A DNA stretch of 64,000 nucleotides from Ipomoea triloba (taxonomy: Eukaryota > Streptophyta > Magnoliopsida > Solanales > Convolvulaceae). The DNA is taken from assembly GCF_003576645.1 (NCBI RefSeq), contig NC_044916.1, positions 23,533,077-23,597,076 on the forward strand, in the 5' to 3' direction. This document shows, piece by piece, positions 19,771 through 30,324 of this stretch (positions within the stretch are counted from its first letter, which is position 1; each line of letters begins with the position of its first letter). The position numbers were made by a program, and so were the translations under genes. The notes under the pieces are model-generated. The model ran no database searches. It was not told the DNA's origin and saw only the letters and a program-made list of their open reading frames with translations.

Positions 19771-20124
19771 CCCATAGTTAGCAAATGATTCCTGTCAATT
19801 GATTTTATAAAAGTTGACATTTTTTCTATCTAATCCTGCAATTCTATGACTTTTGATTAATAAAATCCAACTAAGGATAAAGGAATATAAGAATTAGTTT
19901 GCCTCTCTGTGCTCTAATATGTAATTCAGAGGCTTAAATCTTCTGTGTTGAAAACTCTTCAGGTTGCAACAGGGATAAAGACACAAAAACTTACTTGGAG
20001 GGTATCACCTGAAGGATTGGTCAAGCAACGAGGTTCGTTAATCAATTCCCAGGCAAAGATAGTAGGATCATCCTTGTACTCAATCCTGGTAAACGTGTTC
20101 TTCCTTGTTAGCACTGTCCGCAGC
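19771..20124 (-). pseudogene. endo-beta-mannanase (GH5) exons, disrupted
   Basis: On the minus strand 20124-19995 encodes a piece typical of plant mannan endo-1,4-beta-mannosidases: [20 protein letters not shown] followed by [20 protein letters not shown], where the Glu of NEPR is the acid/base catalyst of the family. It ends CAA followed by GTAAGT, a perfect donor. After an intron of about 160 bases, acceptor TTGCAG (AG at 19837-19836) leads to the next exon, whose second codon is TAG where Trp is expected, then IEKMSTFIKSIDRNHLLTMG, the normal continuation. Similarity stops near 19771. The upstream part of the first exon is missing because the Athila LTR starts at 20125. The active enzyme would cut mannans in cell walls; this copy is dead. 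Confidence 0.8.
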
Positions 20125-21453
20125 TGATAAGACTCCGAGATACCCTTATTTCAATCACATTTTAGGGTGTTTTATCGCATCTATAGCATCCTTACTTGGT
20201 AAATAATGTTCGTAAATGCTTGAAAATCACTAACTGATGCACATAAGCTACTTTTAGCTTAAAAGAAGTAAAACAGGAGCCCCGAGAGCAAATAGGACCA
20301 AAAGATGAGCTTAAAGAGCAAACCAGGCAAGAGCGGAGCCCCGGAGGACCAAACTGGAGGGCCACACGCGTGTGAGCATGCGTGAAAACTTCCCAGTAGC
20401 TTCCCACGCACGCTCACACGCGTGTGAGAGGCGTGGAGACGGTGATGCGCGAATTTCAGCTAGGGTTGTCATTTCGGAGACTATTTAAACCCCTTTGATG
20501 AATTTTCAGAGAAGGTTCCCAGAAAATTAGTTTTCCTTTTCTTAGTTTTTCCTTTGGAGAACTTTCTCCATTTTTCTTAGTTTTATAGATTAGATCAATC
20601 TCCATTGTAGCAAGACAACAAGCTTGGATTGAAGATCTTCTTCTCTCTAGGTGATCTCTATTTCATTTCTATAATTTTAACTATCTTGTTCTTGGATTAA
20701 ATTAGCTTTTGCTTGCATTTCATATTATGAGTAGCTAGTTTAGTCTAGGGATTTGGATTGTGTGATTGAATATTGCTTGTGTGATGATCTTATTTCTATA
20801 TCTTGGATCTATGAGTTTGTGTTGATGGATTATCTATTCTTGTCTATTGATTGTTGTTTTGATGAGATCTTGTTTGGATTTGGCCAATCTAGATGAGAGA
20901 TTGAGCTCTTGACTCTTTCATGTCTTTGATTAGAGTTACGATTTTAAGCTTGACACAATCATAGTTCCTATGGACTTCTTAAGAATAGTAGGATAGTGTG
21001 TAGCTTAAGTGTTTGATAAAATTCCTCTTAGAACTTTGGATGCTTGAAGGCACTCCTAAGTCAAAGAAGCCTTAGTACACAAAGGTGGAAAAGGACTAAG
21101 ACAACACACTCTTGAATAGACAATATCCTAGCAATCCTAATCCATGACCTTAGACACTCCACTATGCAATATCCATGAACACTATCCAATCCCTACCCCT
21201 TTTACATATTCACAAAATCACTTTTACTTTACTACTCTCTTGTACTCAAACCAACCAAATGAACTACTCTCACTCACAAATCACCCTTCACCACACTCGA
21301 ATCTTATGCATGATTCAATCAAGTAAACTCCCGAACGTTTGACACACCTCCACGTCCCTCCTTCGAGACCGACACTCGGGGAGTCACAGACTTTCCATTT
21401 TAACATATAAATATCTTTTGACGAATCAACCCCTACACAATACTGCTTCTTCA
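20125..21453 (+). mobile_element. 5' LTR of the Athila element
   Basis: It starts TGATAAGACTCC and ends CTTCTTCA three bases before the primer binding site. At about 20360-20430 it contains palindromes around CACACGCGTGTG and CCCACGCACGCTC that recur inside the element at 46105-46235. A TATA-like ATTTAAACCCC lies at about 20484. The rest is AT-rich leader sequence. Confidence 0.7.
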
Positions 21454-21456
21454 AAA

Positions 21457-21474
21457 TGGCGCCGTTGCCCGGGA
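21457..21474 (+). other. primer binding site of the Athila element
   Basis: TGGCGCCGTTGCCCGGGA differs by one inserted or changed C from the tRNA-Asp-type site TGGCGCCGTTGCCGGGGA typical of Athila. Confidence 0.8.
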
Positions 21475-21651
21475 GGGCAATAGGTTGTCATATGTTTTTG
21501 TTTACTTTGATTGCATGAATGCTAGATTTGAGTAATGTTAATCCATTCCACTTAATTTTGTTTTATTTTTACTTGTCTTTGCTACTAACCCAATTGACTA
21601 CTTCTAGTCAATTGTGGAAATTTTTGTTTCATTGATAATTTTACTAGGTGA

Positions 21652-21688
21652 ATGCACACTCGAGCAAAAGGAAATCAAGGTTTACTAC
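21652..21688 (+). pseudogene. Athila gag, 5' piece before the nested element
   Basis: The ATG at 21652 opens a frame that runs into the insertion site. The last five bases, ACTAC (21684-21688), recur directly after the nested element at 43280-43284. Removing the insertion and one copy of ACTAC leaves the gag frame open across the junction, which confirms both the target duplication and the start codon. Confidence 0.75.
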
Positions 21689-22495
21689 TGTAACCCCTCG
21701 TCTATTCCGATAAGTTTAGGGTTCGAAAAATATTTTTTTTAGGCTATGACATTTATGAGATGATCTCTCGGTACTTCAGAAGGATTTTTTTTAAAAGTAA
21801 GAGTAGTTAATAACAAGTTACGATCCTACGTACCGGTCACGAACCGAAAAATTTTTAAGGATGTGTATACAGTTCGAATTTTCCTAGGAAATGGATTATT
21901 AAGCATGATACGATTAAGCGTGTACTTCCTACTCAGTTCAGTGGAAATTAGACGAATGGTAAGAGTGAAATTTATTACGAACCTCCGTACCACTATATTT
22001 CGCGAGATACCGGACAATTGTCCGATTTTAGTGGATAATGACAGGATTATTTTTAGAATAATTTTGGTATCGAAATTTTCCCGAATTAAGTTATATTCCT
22101 CCGAACTTTTATCTGATTTAATCCTTAACTGGCAAGGAAGACTTACTCTTCAAGACACACCATGGGGTTGTGACAAGTGGCACCCTTATTTACCATGTGG
22201 TAATTTTTAATTAAATTAATTAGGATGAGTATGGGATAAGCATGCTAGCTAACTTATGATCCAAGTTACCATCTCCCACCCCATTTTCGAAAATTAAGAG
22301 AAGGAAAAGGAGAGAAGGAAAATATCATCTTCCTCTTTGAGATCCAAGAACTCCATAGCCATTTTCCTACACAAGTGCTTCCATAATAGGTAAAACTTTG
22401 GTTTTATTCGGTAAAAATGCCTAGAATCCTTCCTAGAACTTAATTTTAAGCTAAGGATTCATGAAAATATTGTTGTTATGGTGATTATTATTTAG

Positions 22496-22562
22496 GATCT
22501 TCGGTGAAAGTTTGGAGAAGAAGATCACAACTTTGTCTACGGTATTAAAAACTAATTGAGAG
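22496..22562 (+). other. predicted 67-nt internal exon within the 5' LTR
   Basis: Bounded by TATTTAG before 22496 and GAG|GTAAGG after 22562. The same exon with the same borders and length lies at 39412-39478 in the 3' LTR, and a 66-nt counterpart lies on the minus strand at 51349-51284 in another LTR family. Conserved borders in diverged LTRs support real splicing of LTR transcripts. Confidence 0.5.
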
Positions 22563-23302
22563 GTAAGGAATCCCTTAAGTCGGTTTAGTCACTTGAAAAT
22601 GGACAAATGCTAGTGAAATATGAGACTAGGAATTTTATGTGAAAATTATGTGTTAGATTTGTGGATCTCTTAGTTGGCTCAAGAAACTACACTTTGAATT
22701 TTTGGTAATTTTTGTATACATGTTCATAGCTAATTTATGCATGTATATGTTGTATTTATGTCCATATAGGCTTATACTTGTGAAAATAGTGGAAAATCGA
22801 GGCGTTACAACGCGGTTTTTGCTGCCCGAAGTTGGCAGATTCGGACGGACGCGGCCCGGACGCGCGCGTCCGCAGTGCGTCCGGTGGTGCGGACATCCGC
22901 GAGTCTGCGCGGCGCGGAGCTGTTTTCGACCGAACTTTCTTCCGAGACTTTTGCTCCTGAATGTTATGATGTTTGAAAGGCCTACGGGCAACCGAGTTCA
23001 ACTTTTGAAAGTTCAAATATTATTTTGTAAATTATGTACATCAATCTGGAGAAAAATCGTGTTTTTATGAAACAAGTGTAACCCTTGTCACTTGGGAAAT
23101 TTATGTTGAAAAGTCATTGACAAATATGGATATTTTGGAAACATATTTGGATAAGAATAATCGTTTTGAGACGATATGTGAAAATACTAATTAAATCCAA
23201 GAAAGAAATAATGTTTTGAAAACCTTGGTTTCTGGATGAGTTGCGAAGGACTTGATTAACCCACGGGAGGGCTTAATTGCCATAGCCCAGCGGTTGTTTG
23301 AG

Positions 23303-23494
23303 ATATTTGACCTGCGGGAGGCTTGTGTGCCGTGGCCCGAGGTTGTTGAGATGTTTGACCTGCGGGAGGTTTGTGTGCCGTGGCCCGAGGTTGTTGAGAT
23401 GTTTGACTTGCGGGAGGCTTGTGTGCCGTGGCCCGAGGTTGTTGAGATGATTAACCTGCGGGAGGCATGAATGTCATGGCCCGAGGTTGTTGAG
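23303..23494 (+). repeat. 48-bp LTR minisatellite, four units
   Basis: Units start at 23303, 23351, 23399 and 23447 with the core TTGACCTGCGGGAGGC and end CCCGAGGTTGTTGAG. Because 48 is a multiple of three the array stays open in several frames on both strands, so the translations are not evidence of genes. The 3' LTR has five units at 40291-40530. Confidence 0.8.
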
Positions 23495-24094
23495 AACACT
23501 CCAAAAAGGCCTCACGCTTATCCAGGGGGAAACTAAGTGAATTCTAACTATGAAAATTTAGTTACTCCGTAACTATGCTGAAGAATAAAAGGTCACGAAA
23601 TTTGAGCACTGAACTGTGTTGTTGAACTCTCTCTCTTTTGAGTTAAAAAGGATGATAATTCCCGGAAATGAAAGTATTATATGTTGATTCAACTCATATA
23701 CTCTACTATACTTTCTTTTGTTGATAATCTGGTTGCAGGTAGATTTTCAACTTATGGGTAAAGCTTACAGCTGTGACACCTCGAAAATTTGGTAAGTATT
23801 TTTTCTTGAGAAAATATTATTTTCAAAATTATTTATATTACTTTAACCTTTTATGTAGCCCAAAAGAATTTTTGGAAATTTTGGCAAAATATTTTTCGGC
23901 TATATATCTATGTATACAATGTATTTCAAAATTTTTACAAGGATTAATTTGGCTTGATGGGGAAAGCCTTAAAAATTATTTAAGAGTTCTATGGTTCTAA
24001 TCTTGGCAATAATAAATTTATTTTCAAAGCCATATTATACTGTTATTCGTATCTCTCTCTATATATATATAAATTGTGAATAGTATTACATAAA

Positions 24095-24165
24095 GAGTTG
24101 ATGTAGTCTGTTGGTTTAGAGCTTTGGTGTTGTACATGAGGTCTCAGGTTCGGATCTCCTATGTG
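24095..24165 (+). mobile_element. tRNA-like (SINE-type) sequence inside the solo LTR
   Basis: TAGTCTGTTGGTTTAGAGC (24103-24121) matches the D-arm and box A of a tRNA, and GGTTCGGATCT (24147-24157) is a good box B. The spacing is that of a short tRNA-derived SINE head. The anticodon region is not tRNA-like and there is no acceptor stem, so this is not a tRNA gene. Confidence 0.5.
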
Positions 24166-24390
24166 TTATAGTTATTTTGAAGAAAGAAAATAAATAAGGT
24201 GGCGTGAGATGAAGAGAAAATGGTGTGATTATGTTTTGACAGAAAATGATTTAGTTGTATTTTTAGGATGATGATGATTAGTGTTTTATTATTAATCTAT
24301 ATCTATACTATATATAAAAATAATATTCTCCTCTAAAATTTTCCCGCCCAAACTTAGGGGCATTTTAGTAATATGATAATTAATTAATTA

Positions 24391-24421
<31 letters not shown>

Positions 24422-24659
24422 TAACTTCCATGCATATTTCTGCCTTAATTGCACCTCATTGACAGAAAATGAAAAAGGAAACCTAATTTATTGAAAATGA
24501 AATTAACCTCCAAATAAAACAATGAACACGTACATTTTTTATGTATTCATCAAATGAGATTAATGTTTTTTTTTTTTTTGTAATTTACAAATTTTAAATA
24601 TTTATTAGTTAAGTCAACAATAATTTTATTGAGATAAATCCATATCTATATCTATCTAT

Positions 24660-24692
24660 ATCTATATATCTATCTATATAAATAAATAAATA

Positions 24693-24740
<48 letters not shown>
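24660..24740. repeat. TA-rich microsatellite
   Basis: CTATAT words followed by a long (TA)n run; no coding meaning. Confidence 0.9.
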
Positions 24741-24745
<5 letters not shown>

Positions 24746-24910
24746 TATAATTTGTAAAAATTATTCCAAAATTCCTATCTCAAAATTTATTCTCCTCCTA
24801 TTAAATTTATTTCCTTAAATTTAGTGACACAATTACCTAATCTTCCCTTAATCAATTTTGCTAATTAGGGGGCTAAATTGTGTACGGCCCTCCCTCTCTC
24901 TCTTTATGGC

Positions 24911-24918
24911 TATAAATA
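24911..24918 (+). promoter_or_regulatory. possible TATA box
   Basis: TATAAATA follows a CT-rich stretch and is itself followed, after about 30 bases, by CA/CT-rich leader-like sequence. No gene follows on the plus strand; the sequence behind it is the antisense of the UGT fragment. Confidence 0.3.
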
Positions 24919-24984
24919 CAAGGAGAAACCCAGTCAGCCACCACCACTAATTTTCATCTCTCTTAAGTTCTGTTGTTTTTTTGT

Positions 24985-25375
24985 TTATATAAAAGCATCA
25001 ATATTTACATAGGAAGAACCACCATTCTCCATAGATGTGTGATATATTTGTTGTAGCACTTTTGCTCTTCTCCTCATCTCCTTTATCTCTGCATTCTCCA
25101 AATTCATGAATCTCTTCAACAGCCCACCGATTTCTCCATTCCCCACCAAACCTCCATCCCCTCTCTGCACCTTCGCATGCATGGATTGAGAAGGGGTTTT
25201 GTCTATGGCACTGAAGTAGGGAATTGCAGGGGTTGATTGTGTGGATGGGAAGAGAATTTAAGCTTTGCTTTATAGCGTCAATGGCGTGAGCTTCAAGCTC
25301 ATAAAGTGAAGTGATTAAAATGTATTGTGCTTTAGCACCATTGATAGGTTACAATTTTTTGGATCATAGGATCCC
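24985..25375 (-). pseudogene. UDP-glycosyltransferase fragment (UGT87-like), internally deleted
   Basis: On the minus strand 25340-25235 reads KAQYILITSLYELEAHAIDA followed by IKQSLNSLPIHTI, a segment found between the N- and C-terminal domains of family 1 UGTs. It is followed after a deletion by a C-terminal part at about 25165-24985: GGLLKRFMNLENAEIKEMRR, then GGSSYVNIDAFI and a TAA. The sugar-nucleotide binding PSPG box that should lie between them is missing. The wording resembles UGT87A-type enzymes. Stops further upstream (near 25352 and 25364) mark the decayed 5' side. A captured fragment within a Helitron-like element is the simplest explanation. Confidence 0.6.
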
Positions 25376-25440
25376 AAGGTCTTCCAAGAATTGTTCAAGA
25401 GTTTACCGTTGTCATTTCTTAAGTATGCTTTAAATAGGCT

Positions 25441-26850
25441 TAAGTAGTTAATAGTTGATTGATTTAGTGATAGATAGATGATAGCTAATTGTGTTAATTA
25501 TTTTTATCCATTGATATAAATTGGTATGCATAAGAGGAGGTATTTGGTAAATTTAAATAAAAATTTAATAAATGCAAGTACTATAATAATCAACAACTAA
25601 GAATAAATTAGATTTTTAAAATGTTTTTGATTCATTTAGTGATATATTGATTTGGTAATATCCTACAAATAATTCACAGATTATTACGTCCATACAATTA
25701 TGCAAATTATTTCAATTCACATATTATTACACATATAAAATTATGCTAATGGTTGCTTTTGAATAAAATAATATAATTATGGTAATTAAGAAATTAATTC
25801 ACACATTATACTTTTATTAAACTGTTTTTTATACTTTCCGTTATATAGATTTTATCTAATCAATTAAGAAATTAATGGTACACATATTACAGAATAATTA
25901 AAGAAAATTAAAAAAAAACATATTCGGACATAATTATAGAAAATTAAATATACACATATTCTGTCTATAATTAAATGAAATTAAACATACATATATTTGG
26001 ACATAATTAAGGAAAATTAAATATACACATATTAGGTCTATGATTAAATGAAATTAAACACACACATATTATTCATAATTACAAACATGTATTTAAATTT
26101 TCAAAAAAAAAATAAATCTGTATTTAACACTTTAATCTTACTATGGTAATTAAACATAGAGATTCTTTCATTTGATTATTGTATATATTTTTTTTACTTA
26201 AAATAATATCAATCTTACTATGGTAATTGAGACTTTTCCTAATATAATTTTTAATTAATCAATTTCAACATGCATGAATATATAAATCTTATAATTTCAA
26301 ATAAATGTATATTTTCAAATATTAGAATTGATTATAATTTCATCACTAATTTTATTATTTAAATATATATATAAGATTGCCATTCAAATCACAAGGAAGA
26401 CAATTTCAATTAACGCTTTCATATGCAATGTCTATTAATAAAATTCAAGGGCAAAGTAGCAAATATGATCTCATGTTAAATTGTTATTGAGTAAACCAGT
26501 TTTTGTCGATACTCAATTGTATATTGTTGCATCTAGAGTTAACCATCCCAAAGGTCTCAAAATTTGTATTTGCGGTAACTCTAGAAGAAATTGTACTTCA
26601 ACTAATAATATAATTTACCAAGAAGTTTTTAATAATTTGTAATTTTAAATAATTTGTATTGAAATTTTAATTAAAAAGTTTTCTTTTAACTAATTACCCA
26701 TCTTAAATATCAATTCATATTTTAATTGCAAATATCTATATTCATAACTTTTTCATATTAAATCAACATAATTATTAAATAGCGAAACTATATAAATGAA
26801 TAAATCTAATATCTTCTTTTCATATATGAAAATAATCTAAATATTTCAAA
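25441..26850. other. AT-rich filler of the Helitron-like element
   Basis: Very AT-rich DNA with recurring words such as AATTAAATATACACATAT near 25930-26060. No gene is recognisable. Confidence 0.5.
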
Positions 26851-26885
26851 TTGTTAGTCCGTGCATCGCACGGGTATCATTAAAT

Positions 26886-27235
26886 CGTAACAAATATTTT
26901 CAATCATACTATATTATATATATGCTATCAAAATATACACGAATTACGAATTCTGGCTGAGATACAAAAATTACAAATGTCAATCATATTATATTATATA
27001 TATGCTAATATATTACGAATGTCAATCATATTATATATAATATATAATAATAATAATAATAATAATAAGAATAATATAACTCCTATGCATATTTGTGCCT
27101 TAATTGACACCTAATTGATAGAAAATGAAAAAGGAAACGAAAATCACTAATTGGCTATAAATAATAAAAAAAAAAGATCCCTAATTGATTGAAATGGTGG
27201 AGAAATGACTTAGCATTCAAGTTATTGTTTTTACT

Positions 27236-27266
<31 letters not shown>

Positions 27267-27800
27267 AACAAAAAACAAAAAATATAAACATATGCATCGA
27301 TTGAATTGAAGTTTGAGGAATTACCGGAATTATAAATGCAAAACAAGAACTTTTGCATCCTTTTCCCCTGAAAATTGAAGTACACGCCCAAACACTTCAG
27401 ACCAAACAATTTAAAAAAAATATTTAGCAAACAATAGAAAAGGAATATAAAAAACGATCCATAATTCAATGATTAATATTAATAATGTTAGAAGTAAAAA
27501 TGAAAAATGAAAAAGGAAACAAAATTAACTTATGAGAAAAAATAGAAAACATAACAAAATTAAATTACCAGGAAACAGATTAATAATAATAAGGTTACTA
27601 ATAAAAAGGAAAATCCTAACAAAATTTCCATTACGTGTTTTCCCGTCCAACCACTTCTGTCCAAACAATAGAAAATGAAAATTTATTGAGGAAACAATAG
27701 AAAAGGAAATAAAAAAGGGTCCATAATTTACTGATTAATACTAATAATATTAACAATAAAAAAAGAAAAAATGGAAAAGAAAACATAATTAACCAATTAT
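26886..27800. other. AT-rich DNA, second Helitron-like internal copy
   Basis: An (AAT)n stretch followed by TAACTCCTATGCATATTTGTG at 27075 parallels the one at 24415-24480 (both continue with GCCTTAATTG and AGAAAATGAAAAAGGAAAC). This indicates a second, diverged copy of the same non-autonomous family. Nothing coding is seen. Confidence 0.4.

Positions 27801-27805
<5 letters not shown>

Positions 27806-27882
<77 letters not shown>
27806..27882. repeat. (CA)n(TA)n microsatellite
   Basis: About 16 CA units followed by about 22 TA units, abutting the MITE at 27889. Confidence 0.9.
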
Positions 27883-27883
<1 letters not shown>

Positions 27884-27888
27884 TTTCT

Positions 27889-28102
27889 ATTCAAATGTGG
27901 CCGCGCCTCCCCGTGCGGCCGTGCGGTTTACACCACTCAATGTTAAGAAATGCACCACAGTGGAAATGCATTTCTTAATATGAAATGCACCACTCAATGT
28001 TATTTATGTGGTGCATTTCTTAGTATTGAGTGGTACATTTCTTAACATTGAGTAGTGTAAACCGCACGGCCGCACGGGAAGGCACGACCACACCTGAACA
28101 TG
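27889..28102. mobile_element. fold-back MITE with long inverted repeats
   Basis: The left arm (27889-27953) and inverted right arm (28102-28040) match over about 64 bases with few differences, centred on the words CCCGTGCGGCCGTGCGG and TTTACACCACTCAATGTTAA. The middle contains further inverted copies of the CCACTCAATGTTAAGAAATG word. TA microsatellites flank it on both sides, consistent with insertion into a TA run. No ORF. Confidence 0.65.
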
Positions 28103-28106
28103 ACCA

Positions 28107-28269
28107 TATATATATATATACATATACATATATATATGTATATGTATATGTACATATGTATATGTATATGTACATATGTATATATACATATACATATATA
28201 TATGTATATGTATATATATATGTATATGTACATACATATATATATATATACATACATATATATATATAT

Positions 28270-28330
<61 letters not shown>
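28107..28330. repeat. compound TATATG/TACATA microsatellite
   Basis: A purine/pyrimidine-alternating array of TA, TATG and TACA words ending in a long (TA)n. Its Tyr/Ile-rich translations are artefacts. Confidence 0.9.
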
Positions 28331-28333
<3 letters not shown>

Positions 28334-28879
28334 GAAGTACTTAACCAAGTTTTTCCCCAAAATTTAGGGATATTTCTGTAAAACTAAACTCATAATTAAT
28401 TTAGTAAAAATCATTGATTTTTTTGACTAACCATATATATTTTCATAATATGATAAAAAATAGTAAATAAAAATAAAAATAACATCTAATAAAAATTAAT
28501 CATATGATTAATGTATATAAAATAACATTTGCATAATAATATGAATAATTTACAATTAAAATTTAAATTAGATGTATTAACAAATAATTATAAATTAATT
28601 TTCTCTTAAATAATTATTACTTTACTACGTGTTTATGTTTAATGGTTATAATGCTATTTATAAACAAAAATATTGCAAACTTTATTTGCAAAATTATGGT
28701 CAAATAATGATTTTACTCTCCAATTGTCCACTATATGCATAATGGTAAACTTTTAACAATGTTACAGTTTAATAGTCATATATAGAATAATTATAGAATA
28801 AAATTTCTATTCTATTTAGTCATACCTTATATAGCCTAAACTATTACACATCATTCCCGTCATTTCCTTTAATAATAAC

Positions 28880-28924
<45 letters not shown>

Positions 28925-29042
28925 TATAATAATAACAATAATGATAATAGTTTTATTACCTTAATTACTTTACTTTCTATATTTTTATAATATCCTATCG
29001 ACCATTTGGACAAAAATTTTATTTATAATTAAAAATATTTAA
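28331..29042. other. AT-rich DNA with an (AAT)n array
   Basis: No gene is visible. An AAT-type microsatellite lies at about 28868-28932. Confidence 0.6.
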
Positions 29043-30324
29043 TCTATACTATATATAAAAGTAAAATATAGATACTGCATTGAGAAAGTAGCTATGAATA
29101 GATACTACATTGTAACAGAGCCAGTAGTACTCAAAAAAAAAAATAAAAGTAAAATACTCCTATTTTATTCCCCCCCCCCCCCCCCCCCCCCCCCNAAAAG
29201 TAAAATACTCCTATTTTATTCCCCCCCCCCCCGCTCCCACCCCCCAAACTTTTGTAGTCAATTAATTAAATATTTTATTAGTCAAATAATTAATAAAGTT
29301 AATTTAGTAAGAAAATGTAAAATGGAAATGAACTAATATCTATTAATTGGTAATATATGGTAATAAATATATAAGAAAATCCCTTGAAAACTATGAGTAG
29401 TTTTATAAGAAAAAATAATTTACTAATTATTATTTACACAAATAATAATATTTCGAATACTTATCTATACTTCTATATCTATACTACTATTAATAAAAAT
29501 AAAATCATCCTTTGTAAAATTCCCGCCCAAACAATAGTAAAGATAAAATGGAAAAGAAAACAGATTTTACTAATTGATTGAAAATATAAAAAGATTCTAA
29601 TAGAAAAGGAAACGGAAATTATACAAATTGGAAAAGTAAAAGGATATTACTAATTAAATGAAAATTGACTGAAAATTATTTAAAAACTTAAAAAAATAAT
29701 TACACCATCCTTTTGAAAACTCTAAGTTANATGGAGGAGGAAGAAAAACTAAATGTGATATGATGAAAATGAATATACTTAAGGTATAAAAGTATAATTG
29801 CACATATATTAGTGTAATTGATTAATAATAATTGTCTAATAATTATTATGGTAATTAAGCTAAACATTGGTCATATTACATAATATAATATAATTAAATT
29901 ATTTTCCATTTTTCTCATATTTATTTTAGTAATAATATAATTACATATCGATATTTTATGATAATTGTAAACAAACAAGTCATATATAATTAATACTTTT
30001 GCACTAATCTTATAATCAAATAATGTATACGTTCAATATTAGAATTTTTTTTATAATTTCATCTTTATTTTTAATATCTAAATATATAATAAAAATAAAT
30101 TGCGCTATATAATATTTGATGTCATCGCACGGATGTTGGACAATTATTTGCTCTAAATCAAGCTAGGAAAACATCAGAAAACATAATAAATCCAACCAAT
30201 TTTATTAATTGCGCTATATAATATTCGATGTTAATTACAATTTATATAATTGTATATCGATCCAAATATTCTTAAAATATTATAACAAATCCATTCCGTG
30301 CAACGCACGGGCGAAAATATTAGT
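29043..30324 (+). mobile_element. Helitron-like element(s), nested
   Basis: Two left-end motifs occur, TCTATACTATATATAAAAG at 29043 and TCTATACTACTATTAATAAA at 29478. The right end is close to canonical: hairpin CCGTGC-AAC-GCACGG at 30296-30310 followed by GCGAAAATATTAGT, ending at 30324. A decayed second right end (CATCGCACGG) lies near 30125, so one element probably sits inside another. Single N bases at 29195 and 29730 reduce confidence in this stretch. Confidence 0.5.

Larger units (their letters stand above)
21689..23771 (+). mobile_element. 5' LTR of the nested chromovirus, left part
   Basis: Nearly the same as 38612-40860 of the 3' LTR. It includes a conserved splice donor at 22390 (GT), an acceptor AG at 22494-22495, a second donor at 22563, a CpG-rich block at 22828-22935 and a 48-bp minisatellite of four units at 23303-23494. 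It is interrupted at 23772 by a solo LTR and continues at 31983. Confidence 0.8.
24302..26885 (+). mobile_element. Helitron-like element carrying a UGT gene fragment
   Basis: The left end TCTATACTATATATAAAA after an A resembles the 5' end of many plant Helitrons. The right end shows the hairpin CCGTGC-ATC-GCACGG at 26859-26873 followed by a short AT-rich tail, although the terminal CTAGT is degenerate. A shared internal word TTCCCGCCCAAAC near the left end recurs in the element at 29478. No Rep/helicase is encoded. The right border is uncertain by about 15 bases. Confidence 0.5.

Noticed and set aside
28000..28381. Several reading frames rich in Tyr and Ile on both strands
   Set aside because: They are translations of TA, TATG and TACA microsatellites and have no gene features.
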